DNA of 64,000 nucleotides from Nonomuraea sp. NBC_00507. Its GTDB lineage: Bacteria > Actinomycetota > Actinomycetes > Streptosporangiales > Streptosporangiaceae. A program made the translations under genes and the position numbers. The notes beneath the pieces were generated by a model, which was not told where the DNA came from, searched no databases, and saw only the letters and a list, made by a program, of their open reading frames with translations. Of the stretch, positions 54,793-63,303 are shown piece after piece. How positions within the stretch are numbered: the first letter of the stretch is position 1; the number at the start of each line of letters is the position of its first letter. The stretch spans positions 4,836,001 to 4,900,000 of the forward strand of contig NZ_CP107853.1 of assembly GCF_036013525.1 (NCBI RefSeq). The letters run 5' to 3'.

Positions 54793-56139
54793 ATGGCACA
54801 AATCTGTCATCCCAGAATGTATGAATATCGCTGGGTCCCAGGCTCCTTTGAGGTTCTGTCCAGCCTCCTCGCGGTTGCACCTGGCAAACCTTTAGTCATG
54901 ATTAGCATTCCGGCCCCGGCGACTCCGCCGGACCTGACCGGTGCGACAAAGGCCGCCACGGTCGACGTCGTGATACCGGTGTACAACGAGGAACGCGCGC
55001 TGCGCGGCTGCGTGGAAGTCCTGCAGTCCTACTTAGGTGAACAGTTCCCGTTCGAGTGGACCATCACCATCGTCGACAACGCCAGCACCGACGCCACCCT
55101 GGCGATCGCCGACGAACTGGCCGCAACGACGGAACAGGTCCGCGTGCTGCATCTCGACGAGAAGGGCCGGGGCCGTGCCCTGCGCAGGGCGTGGCAATGG
55201 AGCGACGCCGACGTGGTGGCCTACATGGACGTCGACCTGTCGACCGGGTTGGACGCGTTGCTGCCCCTGGTGGCTCCGTTGGTCAACGGCCACTCGGACG
55301 TCTCGATCGGCTCGCGGCTGGCCCCGGGCGCGAGGACCGTACGCGGCCCGAAGCGTGAGTTGATCTCCCGATGCTACAACGCGATCATCCGGCTCAGCCA
55401 CGGCGCGAAGTTCTCCGATGCCCAGTGCGGATTCAAGGCCGCGCGCACGGACGTGATCCGCCCGCTGCTCGACCGCATCAAGGACGACAACTGGTTCTTC
55501 GACACCGAACTGCTGTTGCTGGCCGAGCACAACGGACTGCGGGTACACGAGGTGCCGGTCGACTGGGTGGAGGACATCGACACCCGGGTCAAGATCGGGT
55601 CGACCGCGATCGAGGACATTCGCGGGCTGATCCGGGTGGCGAGGGCGAAAGCCGGCGGCACAGCGAGAGTCGCCGACCTGCCAAGGCGCCCGGAACCCAA
55701 GCCGTCCCACCCGGACGCGGTGGTGTCCAGACGGGACACCGGTCTGGTCTGGCAACTGTTGTCGTTCGCTGCGATCGGCGTATTGTCCACGGCGGTCACG
55801 CTGCTGCTCTACGCGCTCTTCCGGTCGGCGATGGACCCGTTGACGGCCAACCTGCTGGCGCTCGTGATCACCACGATGGTCAACACCGAGGCCAACCGGC
55901 GGTTCACGTTCCTCGGCTCCCGTGGCTCGTCCGGCCGGGTGCACCTGCAAGGTCTCATCGTTTTCTGTCTCTACTACGCGTTCACGTCGAGCGCGCTGCT
56001 GGTCCTGCACTGGGCAGTGGCCGGACCTTCGCGTCTCCTCGAGCTGGTCGTGTTGCTCGGCGCGTCCGTGCTGGGCACGGCCGGCCGGTTCGTCCTGCTG
56101 CGTGGCTGGGTTTTCAACCAGGGAAAGGGAAACACATGA
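54793..56139 (+). CDS. GT2 (DPM1-like)-GtrA bifunctional membrane glycosyltransferase
   Basis: 448 residues. GT2 domain VDVVIPVYNEERALRGCVEVLQ, IVDNASTDATLAIADEL, donor DxD in VVAYMDVDLSTGLDALL, and SDAQCGFKAARTDV; then a four-helix GtrA domain (LLSFAAIGVLSTAVTLLLYALF, TMVNTEANRRFTFLG). It should make polyprenyl-phosphate-sugar from NDP-sugar and help to flip it, supplying the neighbouring GT-C enzymes. Two starts are possible: ATG 54793 has a good GAAGGAAAG site but a 35-residue odd N-terminus; ATG 54898 begins the conserved part. ATGA overlap with the next gene. Confidence 0.88.
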   Translation: MAQICHPRMYEYRWVPGSFEVLSSLLAVAPGKPLVMISIPAPATPPDLTGATKAATVDVVIPVYNEERALRGCVEVLQSYLGEQFPFEWTITIVDNASTDATLAIADELAATTEQVRVLHLDEKGRGRALRRAWQWSDADVVAYMDVDLSTGLDALLPLVAPLVNGHSDVSIGSRLAPGARTVRGPKRELISRCYNAIIRLSHGAKFSDAQCGFKAARTDVIRPLLDRIKDDNWFFDTELLLLAEHNGLRVHEVPVDWVEDIDTRVKIGSTAIEDIRGLIRVARAKAGGTARVADLPRRPEPKPSHPDAVVSRRDTGLVWQLLSFAAIGVLSTAVTLLLYALFRSAMDPLTANLLALVITTMVNTEANRRFTFLGSRGSSGRVHLQGLIVFCLYYAFTSSALLVLHWAVAGPSRLLELVVLLGASVLGTAGRFVLLRGWVFNQGKGNT

Positions 56140-58103
56140 CCGCCGCCGACACTGGCCAAGCGGAGCAGACAGTGCCCGTCGAAGCGGCAGGGCATCCTCC
56201 CAGGCGCCGGCCGCGGTACGCGCTCATCGCGATCCTCGTGCTGGGGGTGGCGCTGTACGGCTGGGGGCTGTGGAGCGGCAGCTGGGGCAACACGTACTAC
56301 ACCGCCGCGGTCAAGTCGATGTCGTTGAACTTCACGAACTTCCTGTTCGCTTCGCACGACCCGGCCGGTGTGGTCACGGTGGACAAACCGCCGCTGGCGT
56401 TGTGGCCGCAGGTGGTGTCGGTGTGGATCTTCGGCTTCCACAACTGGTCCGTGCTGCTGCCGCAGGTGATCGAAGGCGTCGCGGCGATCTTCCTGCTGCA
56501 CCGGACGGTCCGGATGTGGGCGGGGGAGAACGCCGCGCTGATCGCCGCCTTGATCTTCGCGCTCACCCCGATCACCGTGGCGACCACCCAGACGAACAAC
56601 ACCGACACCATGCTCCTCCTCACGCTCGTCGCGGCGGCCTACGCCTTCACCCGGGCGATGAAAGCGGTGGAACCAGGCAGAAGGACGAAGTGGCTGCTGT
56701 TCACGGCCTTCCTGGTCGGTTGCGGCTTCCTGGCGAAGATGGCGGCCGCGTACATCGTCCTTCCTGCTCTTTTCGCCGCTTACCTGGTCGGCAACAAGGC
56801 TCCTTGGCGCCGTCAGGCGCTCGACCTGGCCAGTGCGGCCGTGGTGCTGGTGGCGAGTTCACTGTGGTGGGTGGCGGCGGTCGACCTGTGGCCCGGCCAG
56901 AAGCCGTACATCGGCGGCAGCACCAACGGCACGGCCCTGGACCTGGTGCTGGGCCACAACGGGCTCGGCCGCGTGTTCGGCGCTGAAGGAACGGCGAACG
57001 GCGGGGCGGCGACCGGTACACCCCCGCCGGGCGGAGGTGGCCCCGGAGGACCCGGCGGGCCCGGTGGCCCCGGGGGCCCGTCGTTCGGCGGCCCGTCCGG
57101 TATCGATCGGATGTTCGCCGACGCCGTCGGCGGGCAGATCAGCTGGCTGCTTCCGTTGGGGCTGATCGCGCTGGTGGTGGCGGCGGTGCTCGGCTTCCGG
57201 CGGTGGCGCCGGTCCGCCCCGGCGGACACCGCCGGCCGCGCCGGCTGGGTGCTGTGGGGCGGCTGGCTCCTGGTGTACGCCCTCGTGTTCAGCTTCCAGA
57301 AAGGCGTCTTCCACCCGTACTACACCACCGTCATGGCACCCGCGATCGGAGCACTCGTCGGTGCGGGCACAGTGTGGGCGTTCCGGAAGTACCGGGAGCC
57401 CGAGGGACGGACCTGGCTCGTGCTGCCCGCCGGCGTCGCGGTGACCGCGGCGTGGGCGTGGGTGGTCATCTCCCGGGACACCTCCTGGCACGGCTGGCTG
57501 CGGTACGCGGTGGTGATCGTCGCGCTGGCCGCGATCCTGGCCTTGGCGCTGCACAAGATCCCGAGGGTGGCACCCGTGCTCGGGCTCGTCGCGGTGTTGC
57601 TGGCACCTGCCGTGTGGTCGGGGGCCAGTGCGTTCGCCTCCACGTGGTCGGGGGCCAGTGCGTTCGCCTCCACCGCCCCCGCGAGCTTGCCGGCCGCGGG
57701 GCCGACGGACAACGAGATGCCGATTGGCTTGGACAGTGGGGAACTCACCGCGGACCAACGCAAGATCCTGGACTACGCCAAGTCACATTCGTCCGGAGCC
57801 GAGATCACGATGGCGGTCGAGGGCGGCGCCCAGGCCGCGAACACGTACATCGTCGCCACCGACGAGACCGTCATCGGAATGGGCGGGTTCGACGGCCGCG
57901 ACCCCGCGCCCTCGACGGACCAGCTGACCACGTGGGTGCGGGCGGGCAGGCTGCGGTTCGTGCTCATCGGCGGGCTGGCCGGCGGCGGGATGGGGGACGA
58001 CAACAGGGTCATCGAGCGGTCCAAGTGGATCGAGCAGCACTGCAAGCCCGTGCTCACCCCGATCGGCGAGGGCGAGACGCTTCACGAGTGCACGGTCGGA
58101 TGA
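56136..58103 (+). CDS. GT39 (ArnT/PMT-like) membrane glycosyltransferase
   Basis: 655 residues, about 11 membrane helices. Seen: WGNTYYTAAVKSMSLNFTNFLFASHDPAGVVTVDKPPLALWPQ, containing the ArnT/PMT-type DKPPL motif; the second loop TTQTNNTDTMLLLTLVAAAYAF; and a C-terminal soluble domain (TADQRKILDYAKSHSSGAEITMAVEG...WIEQHCKPV). A Gly-Pro-rich loop lies at about 57030-57100 and a tandem WSGASAFAST repeat near residues 494-513. Uses a polyprenyl-phosphate sugar, probably made by the upstream GT2-GtrA protein. Remains of a second copy lie after the histidine kinase. Confidence 0.87.
   Translation: MTAADTGQAEQTVPVEAAGHPPRRRPRYALIAILVLGVALYGWGLWSGSWGNTYYTAAVKSMSLNFTNFLFASHDPAGVVTVDKPPLALWPQVVSVWIFGFHNWSVLLPQVIEGVAAIFLLHRTVRMWAGENAALIAALIFALTPITVATTQTNNTDTMLLLTLVAAAYAFTRAMKAVEPGRRTKWLLFTAFLVGCGFLAKMAAAYIVLPALFAAYLVGNKAPWRRQALDLASAAVVLVASSLWWVAAVDLWPGQKPYIGGSTNGTALDLVLGHNGLGRVFGAEGTANGGAATGTPPPGGGGPGGPGGPGGPGGPSFGGPSGIDRMFADAVGGQISWLLPLGLIALVVAAVLGFRRWRRSAPADTAGRAGWVLWGGWLLVYALVFSFQKGVFHPYYTTVMAPAIGALVGAGTVWAFRKYREPEGRTWLVLPAGVAVTAAWAWVVISRDTSWHGWLRYAVVIVALAAILALALHKIPRVAPVLGLVAVLLAPAVWSGASAFASTWSGASAFASTAPASLPAAGPTDNEMPIGLDSGELTADQRKILDYAKSHSSGAEITMAVEGGAQAANTYIVATDETVIGMGGFDGRDPAPSTDQLTTWVRAGRLRFVLIGGLAGGGMGDDNRVIERSKWIEQHCKPVLTPIGEGETLHECTVG
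57615..57674 (+). repeat. 30-nt in-frame tandem duplication
   Basis: Two copies of a 30-base unit encoding WSGASAFAST, identical except for the last base, at the junction between the last membrane helix and the soluble tail of the GT39 enzyme. Recent slippage duplication. Confidence 0.85.
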
Positions 58104-58154
58104 CTCACAGCGCATTCTCAGGAAGTTCCCAGGTTCGTCGTCGACGCTGGTCAG

Positions 58155-58871
58155 GTGGATCAGCAGCGTGGTGAGGCGACTGTCCTCGTCGTGGACGACG
58201 AACCGAACATCCTGGAGCTGCTGTCGGCAGCGCTCCGGCTCAGCGGGTTCACCGTGCACGCGGCGGACTGCGGAGCCGAAGCGCTGGCCACGGTCCGGCG
58301 CGTCCGGCCGGACATCGTGATCCTGGACGTGATGCTGCCCGACACCGACGGCTTCAGCCTCGCCCGCAGCCTCCGTACGGTGCAGGACCAGCTGCCGGTG
58401 CTCTTCCTGACCGCACGCGACGCCGTGGCGGACCGGATCGCGGGCCTGACGGCCGGTGGCGACGACTATGTGACCAAGCCCTTCAGCCTGGAGGAAGTCG
58501 TGCTGCGGCTGAGGGCGATCCTCCGGCGCACCAACGGCGGCGCTGACCTCCTGCCGGACAGCGGCACCTTCCGGTACGCCGATCTCGTGCTCGACGAGGA
58601 CGCCCACGAGGTCCACCGGGTCGGCCGGCTGGTGCCGCTGTCGCCCACGGAGTTCAACCTGTTGCGGTACCTGATGGTCAACGCCGAGCGGGTGGTCAGC
58701 AAAGCGCAGATCCTCGACCGGGTGTGGAGCTACGACTTCGGCGGGGACGGCCGGATCGTCGAGTCGTACATCAGCTATCTGCGCCGCAAGATCGACTCGG
58801 TGGAGCCGCCGCTGATCCACACCATCCGGGGCGTCGGCTACTCACTGCGGTTGCCAAGGGCAGAGCGTTGA
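58155..58871 (+). CDS. OmpR-family response regulator (pair 2)
   Basis: 238 residues: VLVVDDEPNILELLSAALRLSGF, phospho-acceptor in IVILDVMLPDTDGFSLA, FLTARDAV, DYVTKPFSLEE; winged helix LSPTEFNLLRYLMVNAERVVSKAQILDRVW, ESYISYLRRKID, IRGVGYSLR. It resembles TcrA/CutR/PrrA-type regulators of actinobacteria. GTG 58155, 51 nt after the GT39 stop. Its stop overlaps the kinase start (TTGA). Confidence 0.93.
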   Translation: MDQQRGEATVLVVDDEPNILELLSAALRLSGFTVHAADCGAEALATVRRVRPDIVILDVMLPDTDGFSLARSLRTVQDQLPVLFLTARDAVADRIAGLTAGGDDYVTKPFSLEEVVLRLRAILRRTNGGADLLPDSGTFRYADLVLDEDAHEVHRVGRLVPLSPTEFNLLRYLMVNAERVVSKAQILDRVWSYDFGGDGRIVESYISYLRRKIDSVEPPLIHTIRGVGYSLRLPRAER

Positions 58872-60331
58872 GCGAGAACCGGTGGCGCGGACCGTGGACA
58901 CTACGAGCGCGCCTGATCATGGTATTGCTGGTGCTGGCCACCGCCGGCCTGGGCACCATCGGGGTCGCAAGCGTCGCGCTGCTCCGCACGTCGATGATCG
59001 CCCGGATGGACGACCAGCTCAGGGACCTCGCGCAGCGGGTGGACGGCCGCCCGGGAGGGCCATCGCCGTCGCCGGACGACCTTCAGCGCCAGTCTGACGG
59101 TCTGCCCACGGACTTCGCGATCCTGGTGCTCCACGACAACGGGACGCCGGAGCCGTCCACCCCGGTCACCGCGGACGGGCCGGTACTGCCGGTGATCAAC
59201 TCGACCACCATCGGCCAGTACGCCACGCGCCCGTTCACGGTCGACGACAGACGGGGCGGTGCCGGGTGGCGCGTCCTGGTGTCGCGGCGGACGATGCCCA
59301 AAGGGCCGCGGATCATCGTGGCCGCGCAGTCGACGGAGACCACCGAGGTGACCGTGACGCGGCTGATCTGGATCGAGGCCGGAGTCGGGATCACCTTGCT
59401 GCTCGCCCTCGGCGTGGGTGGGTTCCTGCTGGTACGGCTGGGACTGCGGCCGCTGACCAAGATCGAGAAGACCGCGGAGGACATCGCCGGCGGCCACCTC
59501 GATCTGCGGGTCGCGTCGGATCCACGTACCGAGGTCGGCCGGCTCGGCGGCGCCCTGAACACCATGGTCGGCAGGCTTTCCGCCGCGCTACGCCAACGGG
59601 AGCAGTCCGAGTCGCGGCTGCGCAGGTTCGTCATGGACGCCTCGCACGAACTGCGCACCCCACTGACGTCGATCCGCGGCTTCGCCGAGCTGAACCGCCG
59701 CGGCGGCGCCCCGGACCGGGCCGACGTGGACCGGCTGATGGGCCGGATAGAGAACGAGGCGATCCGCCTCGGTCGGCTGGTCGACGACCTGCTGCTGCTG
59801 GCCCGGCTGGACCAGGAACGCGCGCTGGACCTGGCCGAACTGGACATCCGCACGCTCGTCGAGGACGCCGTGCACGATGCCAAAGCCCGCGACCCGGAGC
59901 GGCCACTGATCCTGGAAAGCGCCGGCAAACCGGTCCGCGTCACGGTGGACGAACATCGGATGCGCCAGGTGATCACGAACCTCGTCAGCAACGCCATGGC
60001 CCACACCCCGCCCGGCACGCCCGTACACGTCCGCGTAGGCATGCCCGCCAAACAGCCAGGACCTCCTGTGGCCGCGGCGGGGAGCCTGGAATCGCACGGC
60101 CGCGTCGTACTGGAAGTGATCGACGACGGGCCCGGCGTGCCGCTGGAGGCCGCGCCGAACATCTTCGACCGGTTCTACCGGGTCGACGAGGCCCGCTCCC
60201 GTACCCGTGGCGGCACCGGGCTCGGCCTGGCCATCACCGCCGCGATCTTGGAGGCCCACGGCGGCCGCGTCGAACTCAGGACGGCACCCGGCGAAGGCGC
60301 TCACTTCACCGTGCTCCTTCCCTGGTCCTAG
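58868..60331 (+). CDS. sensor histidine kinase (pair 2)
   Basis: 487 residues from a TTG start at 58868 that overlaps the regulator stop. Helix 1 (LIMVLLVLATAGLGTIGVASVAL), an extracytoplasmic sensor region of about 130 residues (MARMDDQLRDLAQRVDG...FTVDDRRGGAGWRVLVSRR), helix 2 (IWIEAGVGITLLLALGVGGFLLVRLGL), HAMP, H-box MDASHELRTPLTSIRGFAEL, N-box NLVSNAMAHTPPGTP, G1 VIDDGPGVP, F-box FDRFYRVD, G2 GGTGLGLAITAAI. Full length. Confidence 0.92.
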   Translation: MSENRWRGPWTLRARLIMVLLVLATAGLGTIGVASVALLRTSMIARMDDQLRDLAQRVDGRPGGPSPSPDDLQRQSDGLPTDFAILVLHDNGTPEPSTPVTADGPVLPVINSTTIGQYATRPFTVDDRRGGAGWRVLVSRRTMPKGPRIIVAAQSTETTEVTVTRLIWIEAGVGITLLLALGVGGFLLVRLGLRPLTKIEKTAEDIAGGHLDLRVASDPRTEVGRLGGALNTMVGRLSAALRQREQSESRLRRFVMDASHELRTPLTSIRGFAELNRRGGAPDRADVDRLMGRIENEAIRLGRLVDDLLLLARLDQERALDLAELDIRTLVEDAVHDAKARDPERPLILESAGKPVRVTVDEHRMRQVITNLVSNAMAHTPPGTPVHVRVGMPAKQPGPPVAAAGSLESHGRVVLEVIDDGPGVPLEAAPNIFDRFYRVDEARSRTRGGTGLGLAITAAILEAHGGRVELRTAPGEGAHFTVLLPWS

Positions 60332-60355
60332 GCCGGGCGACCGTTCCATCCGCCG

Positions 60356-60485
60356 AGGACCCCCAGTGGATCGAGCAGAACTGCAAGTCCGTGCTCACAT
60401 CGGGCGGCGAGACGCTTTATGGGTGCACTGACGGATGAATCACAGCCCTTTCCCAGGTCGTTCCCACGTTCGTCGTTGAGTCTCA
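60356..60485 (+). pseudogene. 3' relic of a second GT39 gene
   Basis: Directly after the kinase, a frame reads WIEQNCKSVLTSGGETLYGC then TDG and stop, matching the C-terminus of the GT39 protein (WIEQHCKPVLTPIGEGETLH then ECTVG). The similarity continues past the stop: TCACAGC, TTCCCA and GTTCGTCGT occur in the same order after both genes. The rest of the second copy is gone. This is a deletion scar of an ancestral GT39-RR-HK-GT39 arrangement. Confidence 0.75.
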
Positions 60486-60490
60486 CCCTC

Positions 60491-61186
60491 ATGACTGATT
60501 GGCTCGTTGGACTGATGGAGAGTCTCGGGGCCCCTGGGGCGGGCCTCGCGATCGCGCTGGAGAACCTGTTCCCGCCCCTGCCCAGCGAGGTGATCCTGCC
60601 GTTGGCGGGCTTCACCGCCAGCCGGGGCGAGATGGGCCTGCTGGACGTGCTGGTGTGCACGACCCTCGGCTCGGTGATCGGCGCGCTGGCGCTGTACTGG
60701 GTCGGGGCGCTGCTGGGCCGCGAGCGGGTGCTGGCCATCGCCGCCAAGCTGCCGCTGGTGAAGGTGTCCGACATCGAGAAGAGTGAGGCCTGGTTTCGGC
60801 GCCACGGCCGCAAGACGGTGTTCGTCGGCCGGATGATCCCCCTCTTCCGCAGCCTCATCTCGATCCCGGCGGGCGTGGAGCGGATGCCGCTGCCGACGTT
60901 CACGCTGCTGACGATGGTCGGGAGCTTGATCTGGAACACCGTCTTCGTGCTGGCCGGGTATTTCCTGGGTGAGAACTGGTCACGGGTCGAGACCTACGTC
61001 GGCCTCGGCACGAACGTGGTGACCGCCATGGTGGTGGCGGCGGTGCTGGTCTTCGTCGGGGTACGGCTGGCCGAGCGGTACAAAGGCCGCCATGCGGCTC
61101 GTCGCGCAGTTCTTGACGGCACCCCAACTCGAGGAAAGCCTGGTGAAGGAGATCACGGCGACCGGCGTCCCCGCGCTCGTGGGTGA
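60491..61186 (+). CDS. DedA-family membrane protein
   Basis: 231 residues, four to five membrane segments. DedA/SNARE-associated motifs: ALENLFPPLPSEVILPLAGF, TTLGSVIGALALYWVGALLGRERVL, FRRHGRKTVFVGRMIPLFRSLISIPAGVERMPLPTF with the conserved arginines, and SLIWNTVFVLAGYFLGENW. The family includes undecaprenyl-phosphate and phospholipid flippases. A lipid-carrier recycling role would suit the adjacent polyprenyl-sugar glycosyltransferases. ATG 60491; a longer frame upstream overlaps the GT39 relic. Confidence 0.9.
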   Translation: MTDWLVGLMESLGAPGAGLAIALENLFPPLPSEVILPLAGFTASRGEMGLLDVLVCTTLGSVIGALALYWVGALLGRERVLAIAAKLPLVKVSDIEKSEAWFRRHGRKTVFVGRMIPLFRSLISIPAGVERMPLPTFTLLTMVGSLIWNTVFVLAGYFLGENWSRVETYVGLGTNVVTAMVVAAVLVFVGVRLAERYKGRHAARRAVLDGTPTRGKPGEGDHGDRRPRARG

Positions 61187-61230
61187 GCTGGGCGCCGGAC
61201 GGTGCTGCCCCTTGGAGGCCGCGCTTCGGC

Positions 61231-62253
61231 TCAGGCGGTTGGGAGTAGGGGAGGCCCGGTGCTCTCGCGTACGACGAGTTCGGTGGCCAGCTCGACGCGG
61301 TTCTGGGGCAGTTGCTCGCCACGGGCCAGCGTCAGCAGCATCGAGGTTGCCGCGGCGGCCATCTTGGCGAGGGGCTGGCGGATGGTGGTCAGCGGTGGAA
61401 TGGCCCACCGCACCGACGGCATGTCGTCGAAGCCGATGACGCTGAGATCGTCCGGGATGCGCAGGCCGAGCTGACGGGCCGCGTGGTAGACGCCGATGGC
61501 CTGGCCGTCGTTCGTGGCGAAGATCGCGGTTGGCCGGTCGGGCAGGCGCAGCATGCGGTGCGCTTCGGCCAGACCGCCCTCGATGAGGAAGTCCCCCCGG
61601 CCGATCAGCTCACGGTCGACGGGCACGCCGGCCATGTCGAGGGCGGTTCGGTAGCCGTCGAGACGGGCCCGGCTGGGCAGCGCGGAGTCGGGTCCGGTGA
61701 TGATGGCGATGCGGCGATGCCCGAGCTCCAGGAGGTGGCGGGTGGCCGTGAGCCCGCCGTTCCAGTTGCCGGCGCCGACCGAGGGGATGTTCCGTGCGGG
61801 AGCGTCGGCCGGATCCAGCAGGACCAGCGGGATCTCGCGGCGGGCGAGCTGTGCATGTTGGGTCTCGGTCAGGCCCGAGAACACTGCGATCACGCCGCTC
61901 GGGCGGCGCCGCAGCACACTCTCCAGCCAGGCGTCTGCGGCGGTGTGGTCACCGTGGAGGTCCGATATCGCCACCGTGAGGTCGTGCTTACGGGCGGTCT
62001 CCGCGACGCCTTTGGTGATCTCGACGGGATAGTCGCCCTCCAGCGCGTGGAAGACGAGCTCCACCAGGGCCGTCGGCGTGGAACGGCGGCGCTGTCGCCG
62101 GTAGCCGTGCCGGCGGATGAGCTCCTCCACGGCGGCGCGGGTTTCTGACGACACTTCGGAACGGCCGTTCACGACCTTGGAGACCGTCGCGGTGGAGACT
62201 CCGGCCAGCTCGGCGAGCTGAGCGATGGTGAGAGGGGACGACTCCGAGGTCAT
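61231..62253 (-). CDS. LacI-family regulator, hemicellulase-repressor type
   Basis: 340 residues: HTH TIAQLAELAGVSTATVSKVVNGRSEVSSETRAAVEELI, then the sugar-sensing domain (LVELVFHALEGDYPVEITKGV, VGAGNWNGGLTATRHLLELGHRRIAIITGP, FATNDGQAIGVYHAARQLGLRIPDDLSVIGFDDM, PPLTTIRQPLAKMAAAAT). This type commonly sits beside xylanase and arabinofuranosidase genes in actinomycetes. It lies 127 nt downstream of GH62 on the same strand. It is a good candidate to bind the TGAA-n-TTCA and GTTAnCGnTAAC palindromes in the 28-37 kb cluster. Confidence 0.9.
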   Translation of the reverse strand: MTSESSPLTIAQLAELAGVSTATVSKVVNGRSEVSSETRAAVEELIRRHGYRRQRRRSTPTALVELVFHALEGDYPVEITKGVAETARKHDLTVAISDLHGDHTAADAWLESVLRRRPSGVIAVFSGLTETQHAQLARREIPLVLLDPADAPARNIPSVGAGNWNGGLTATRHLLELGHRRIAIITGPDSALPSRARLDGYRTALDMAGVPVDRELIGRGDFLIEGGLAEAHRMLRLPDRPTAIFATNDGQAIGVYHAARQLGLRIPDDLSVIGFDDMPSVRWAIPPLTTIRQPLAKMAAAATSMLLTLARGEQLPQNRVELATELVVRESTGPPLLPTA

Positions 62254-62313
62254 GGCGGCAGTCTAGTCACGGAGTGTGGGGGAGGCGGGCTGCCGCCGGT
62301 GCCGCATGACTCG

Positions 62314-62342
62314 GGCGGGCTCGGCCTTGCACCGAGCCCGCC
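62314..62342 (-). terminator. hairpin between GH62 and the LacI gene
   Basis: GGCGGGCTCGG pairs perfectly with CCGAGCCCGCC (11 bp) around CCTTGCA, 38 nt past the GH62 stop on the minus strand. Confidence 0.65.
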
Positions 62343-62380
62343 ACGCCGGCTCCACTTCGAGCCGGACCCGTGTCACGCCA

Positions 62381-63303
62381 TTAGCGCTGCAGCGTCAGCA
62401 GGCCCGGCCGGTAGGGCAGGAGACCGTAGTCGCCGCCGGAGTTGGGGCTGCGTCCCTGGTAGAGCAGTTGAAGGTTGCAGGGATCGACGGTCATGGTCTG
62501 GTCGGCGCTGGTGCGGATCAGTTCGCCGTGGCTGATGTCGTTGGTCCAGGTGGCGCCGCTGTTGGCCTTGCCGGCGAAGGGGTTGCTCTCGGTGGCGGCC
62601 TGGGGTGTCCAGGAACCGTTCAGGCTGGTGGCGGTGAACGAGCGGAAGTAGCGGCCCTGGGAGCCGATCGCTTCGACGATCATGAGGTATTTGTTCTGGT
62701 CCTTGAGCTTGTAGACCTGGACGGCTTCGAACAGGTTGTTCGTCGTGTCGCTCATGATCACCGTTGCGGTGGTGCCGAAGCTGCCCGGGAAGTTCCCGAT
62801 GGGCATGCTGGCCCGGTAGATCTTGCCGTTGTCCCCGGCGAAGAACAGGTACATGTTCGTGCTGTCACCGATGAGCGTCTGGTCGATGGGGCCTGTTCCG
62901 GAGCCTGAGATGCTCGCGGTGGAGAGCACCTGCTGCGCTGACCAGCCATTCGGGTTGGTGGGGTCGGTGGAGGTCCTGTAGGAGAAGGCGGTCCCGCCCC
63001 ACTGGTAGGCGAGCACCCAGATGTTCTTGGGGGCGAAGTAGAGGAGCGTGGGCGCGACAGTCGAGGTGTTCATCGTGTTCTGGCTGGCCGAGGCCATCTC
63101 GGACCAGTTGGTGAAGAGGCTGAAGTTCATCGAGCCCCACCTCGTGCCGAAGTCGTGCGTCGTGGCGTAGACGAGGTGCCTGCCGTTGTAGGGGGCGACG
63201 GTGAAGTCCTTGAGCGAGACCCAGCCCGACTTCGGCTGCGCCAGCGGGCCCGTCGAGGTCCAGCGGTAGGTCGACGGAAGATCACATTGACCCGGGTTGC
63301 CGC
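62381..63303 (-). pseudogene. GH62 alpha-L-arabinofuranosidase, 5'-truncated
   Basis: The complete GH62 catalytic domain is readable: [37 protein letters not shown] with the catalytic-base aspartate, [33 protein letters not shown] with the likely acid glutamate, [20 protein letters not shown], and [41 protein letters not shown]. It opens inside a GGGNPGQC linker and then runs into antisense sequence of the neighbouring fragment, so the signal peptide, start codon and any lectin module are lost. The remaining frame has no plausible start, making it probably unexpressed as a secreted enzyme. Relatives carry an N-terminal signal and often a CBM13. Confidence 0.8.
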
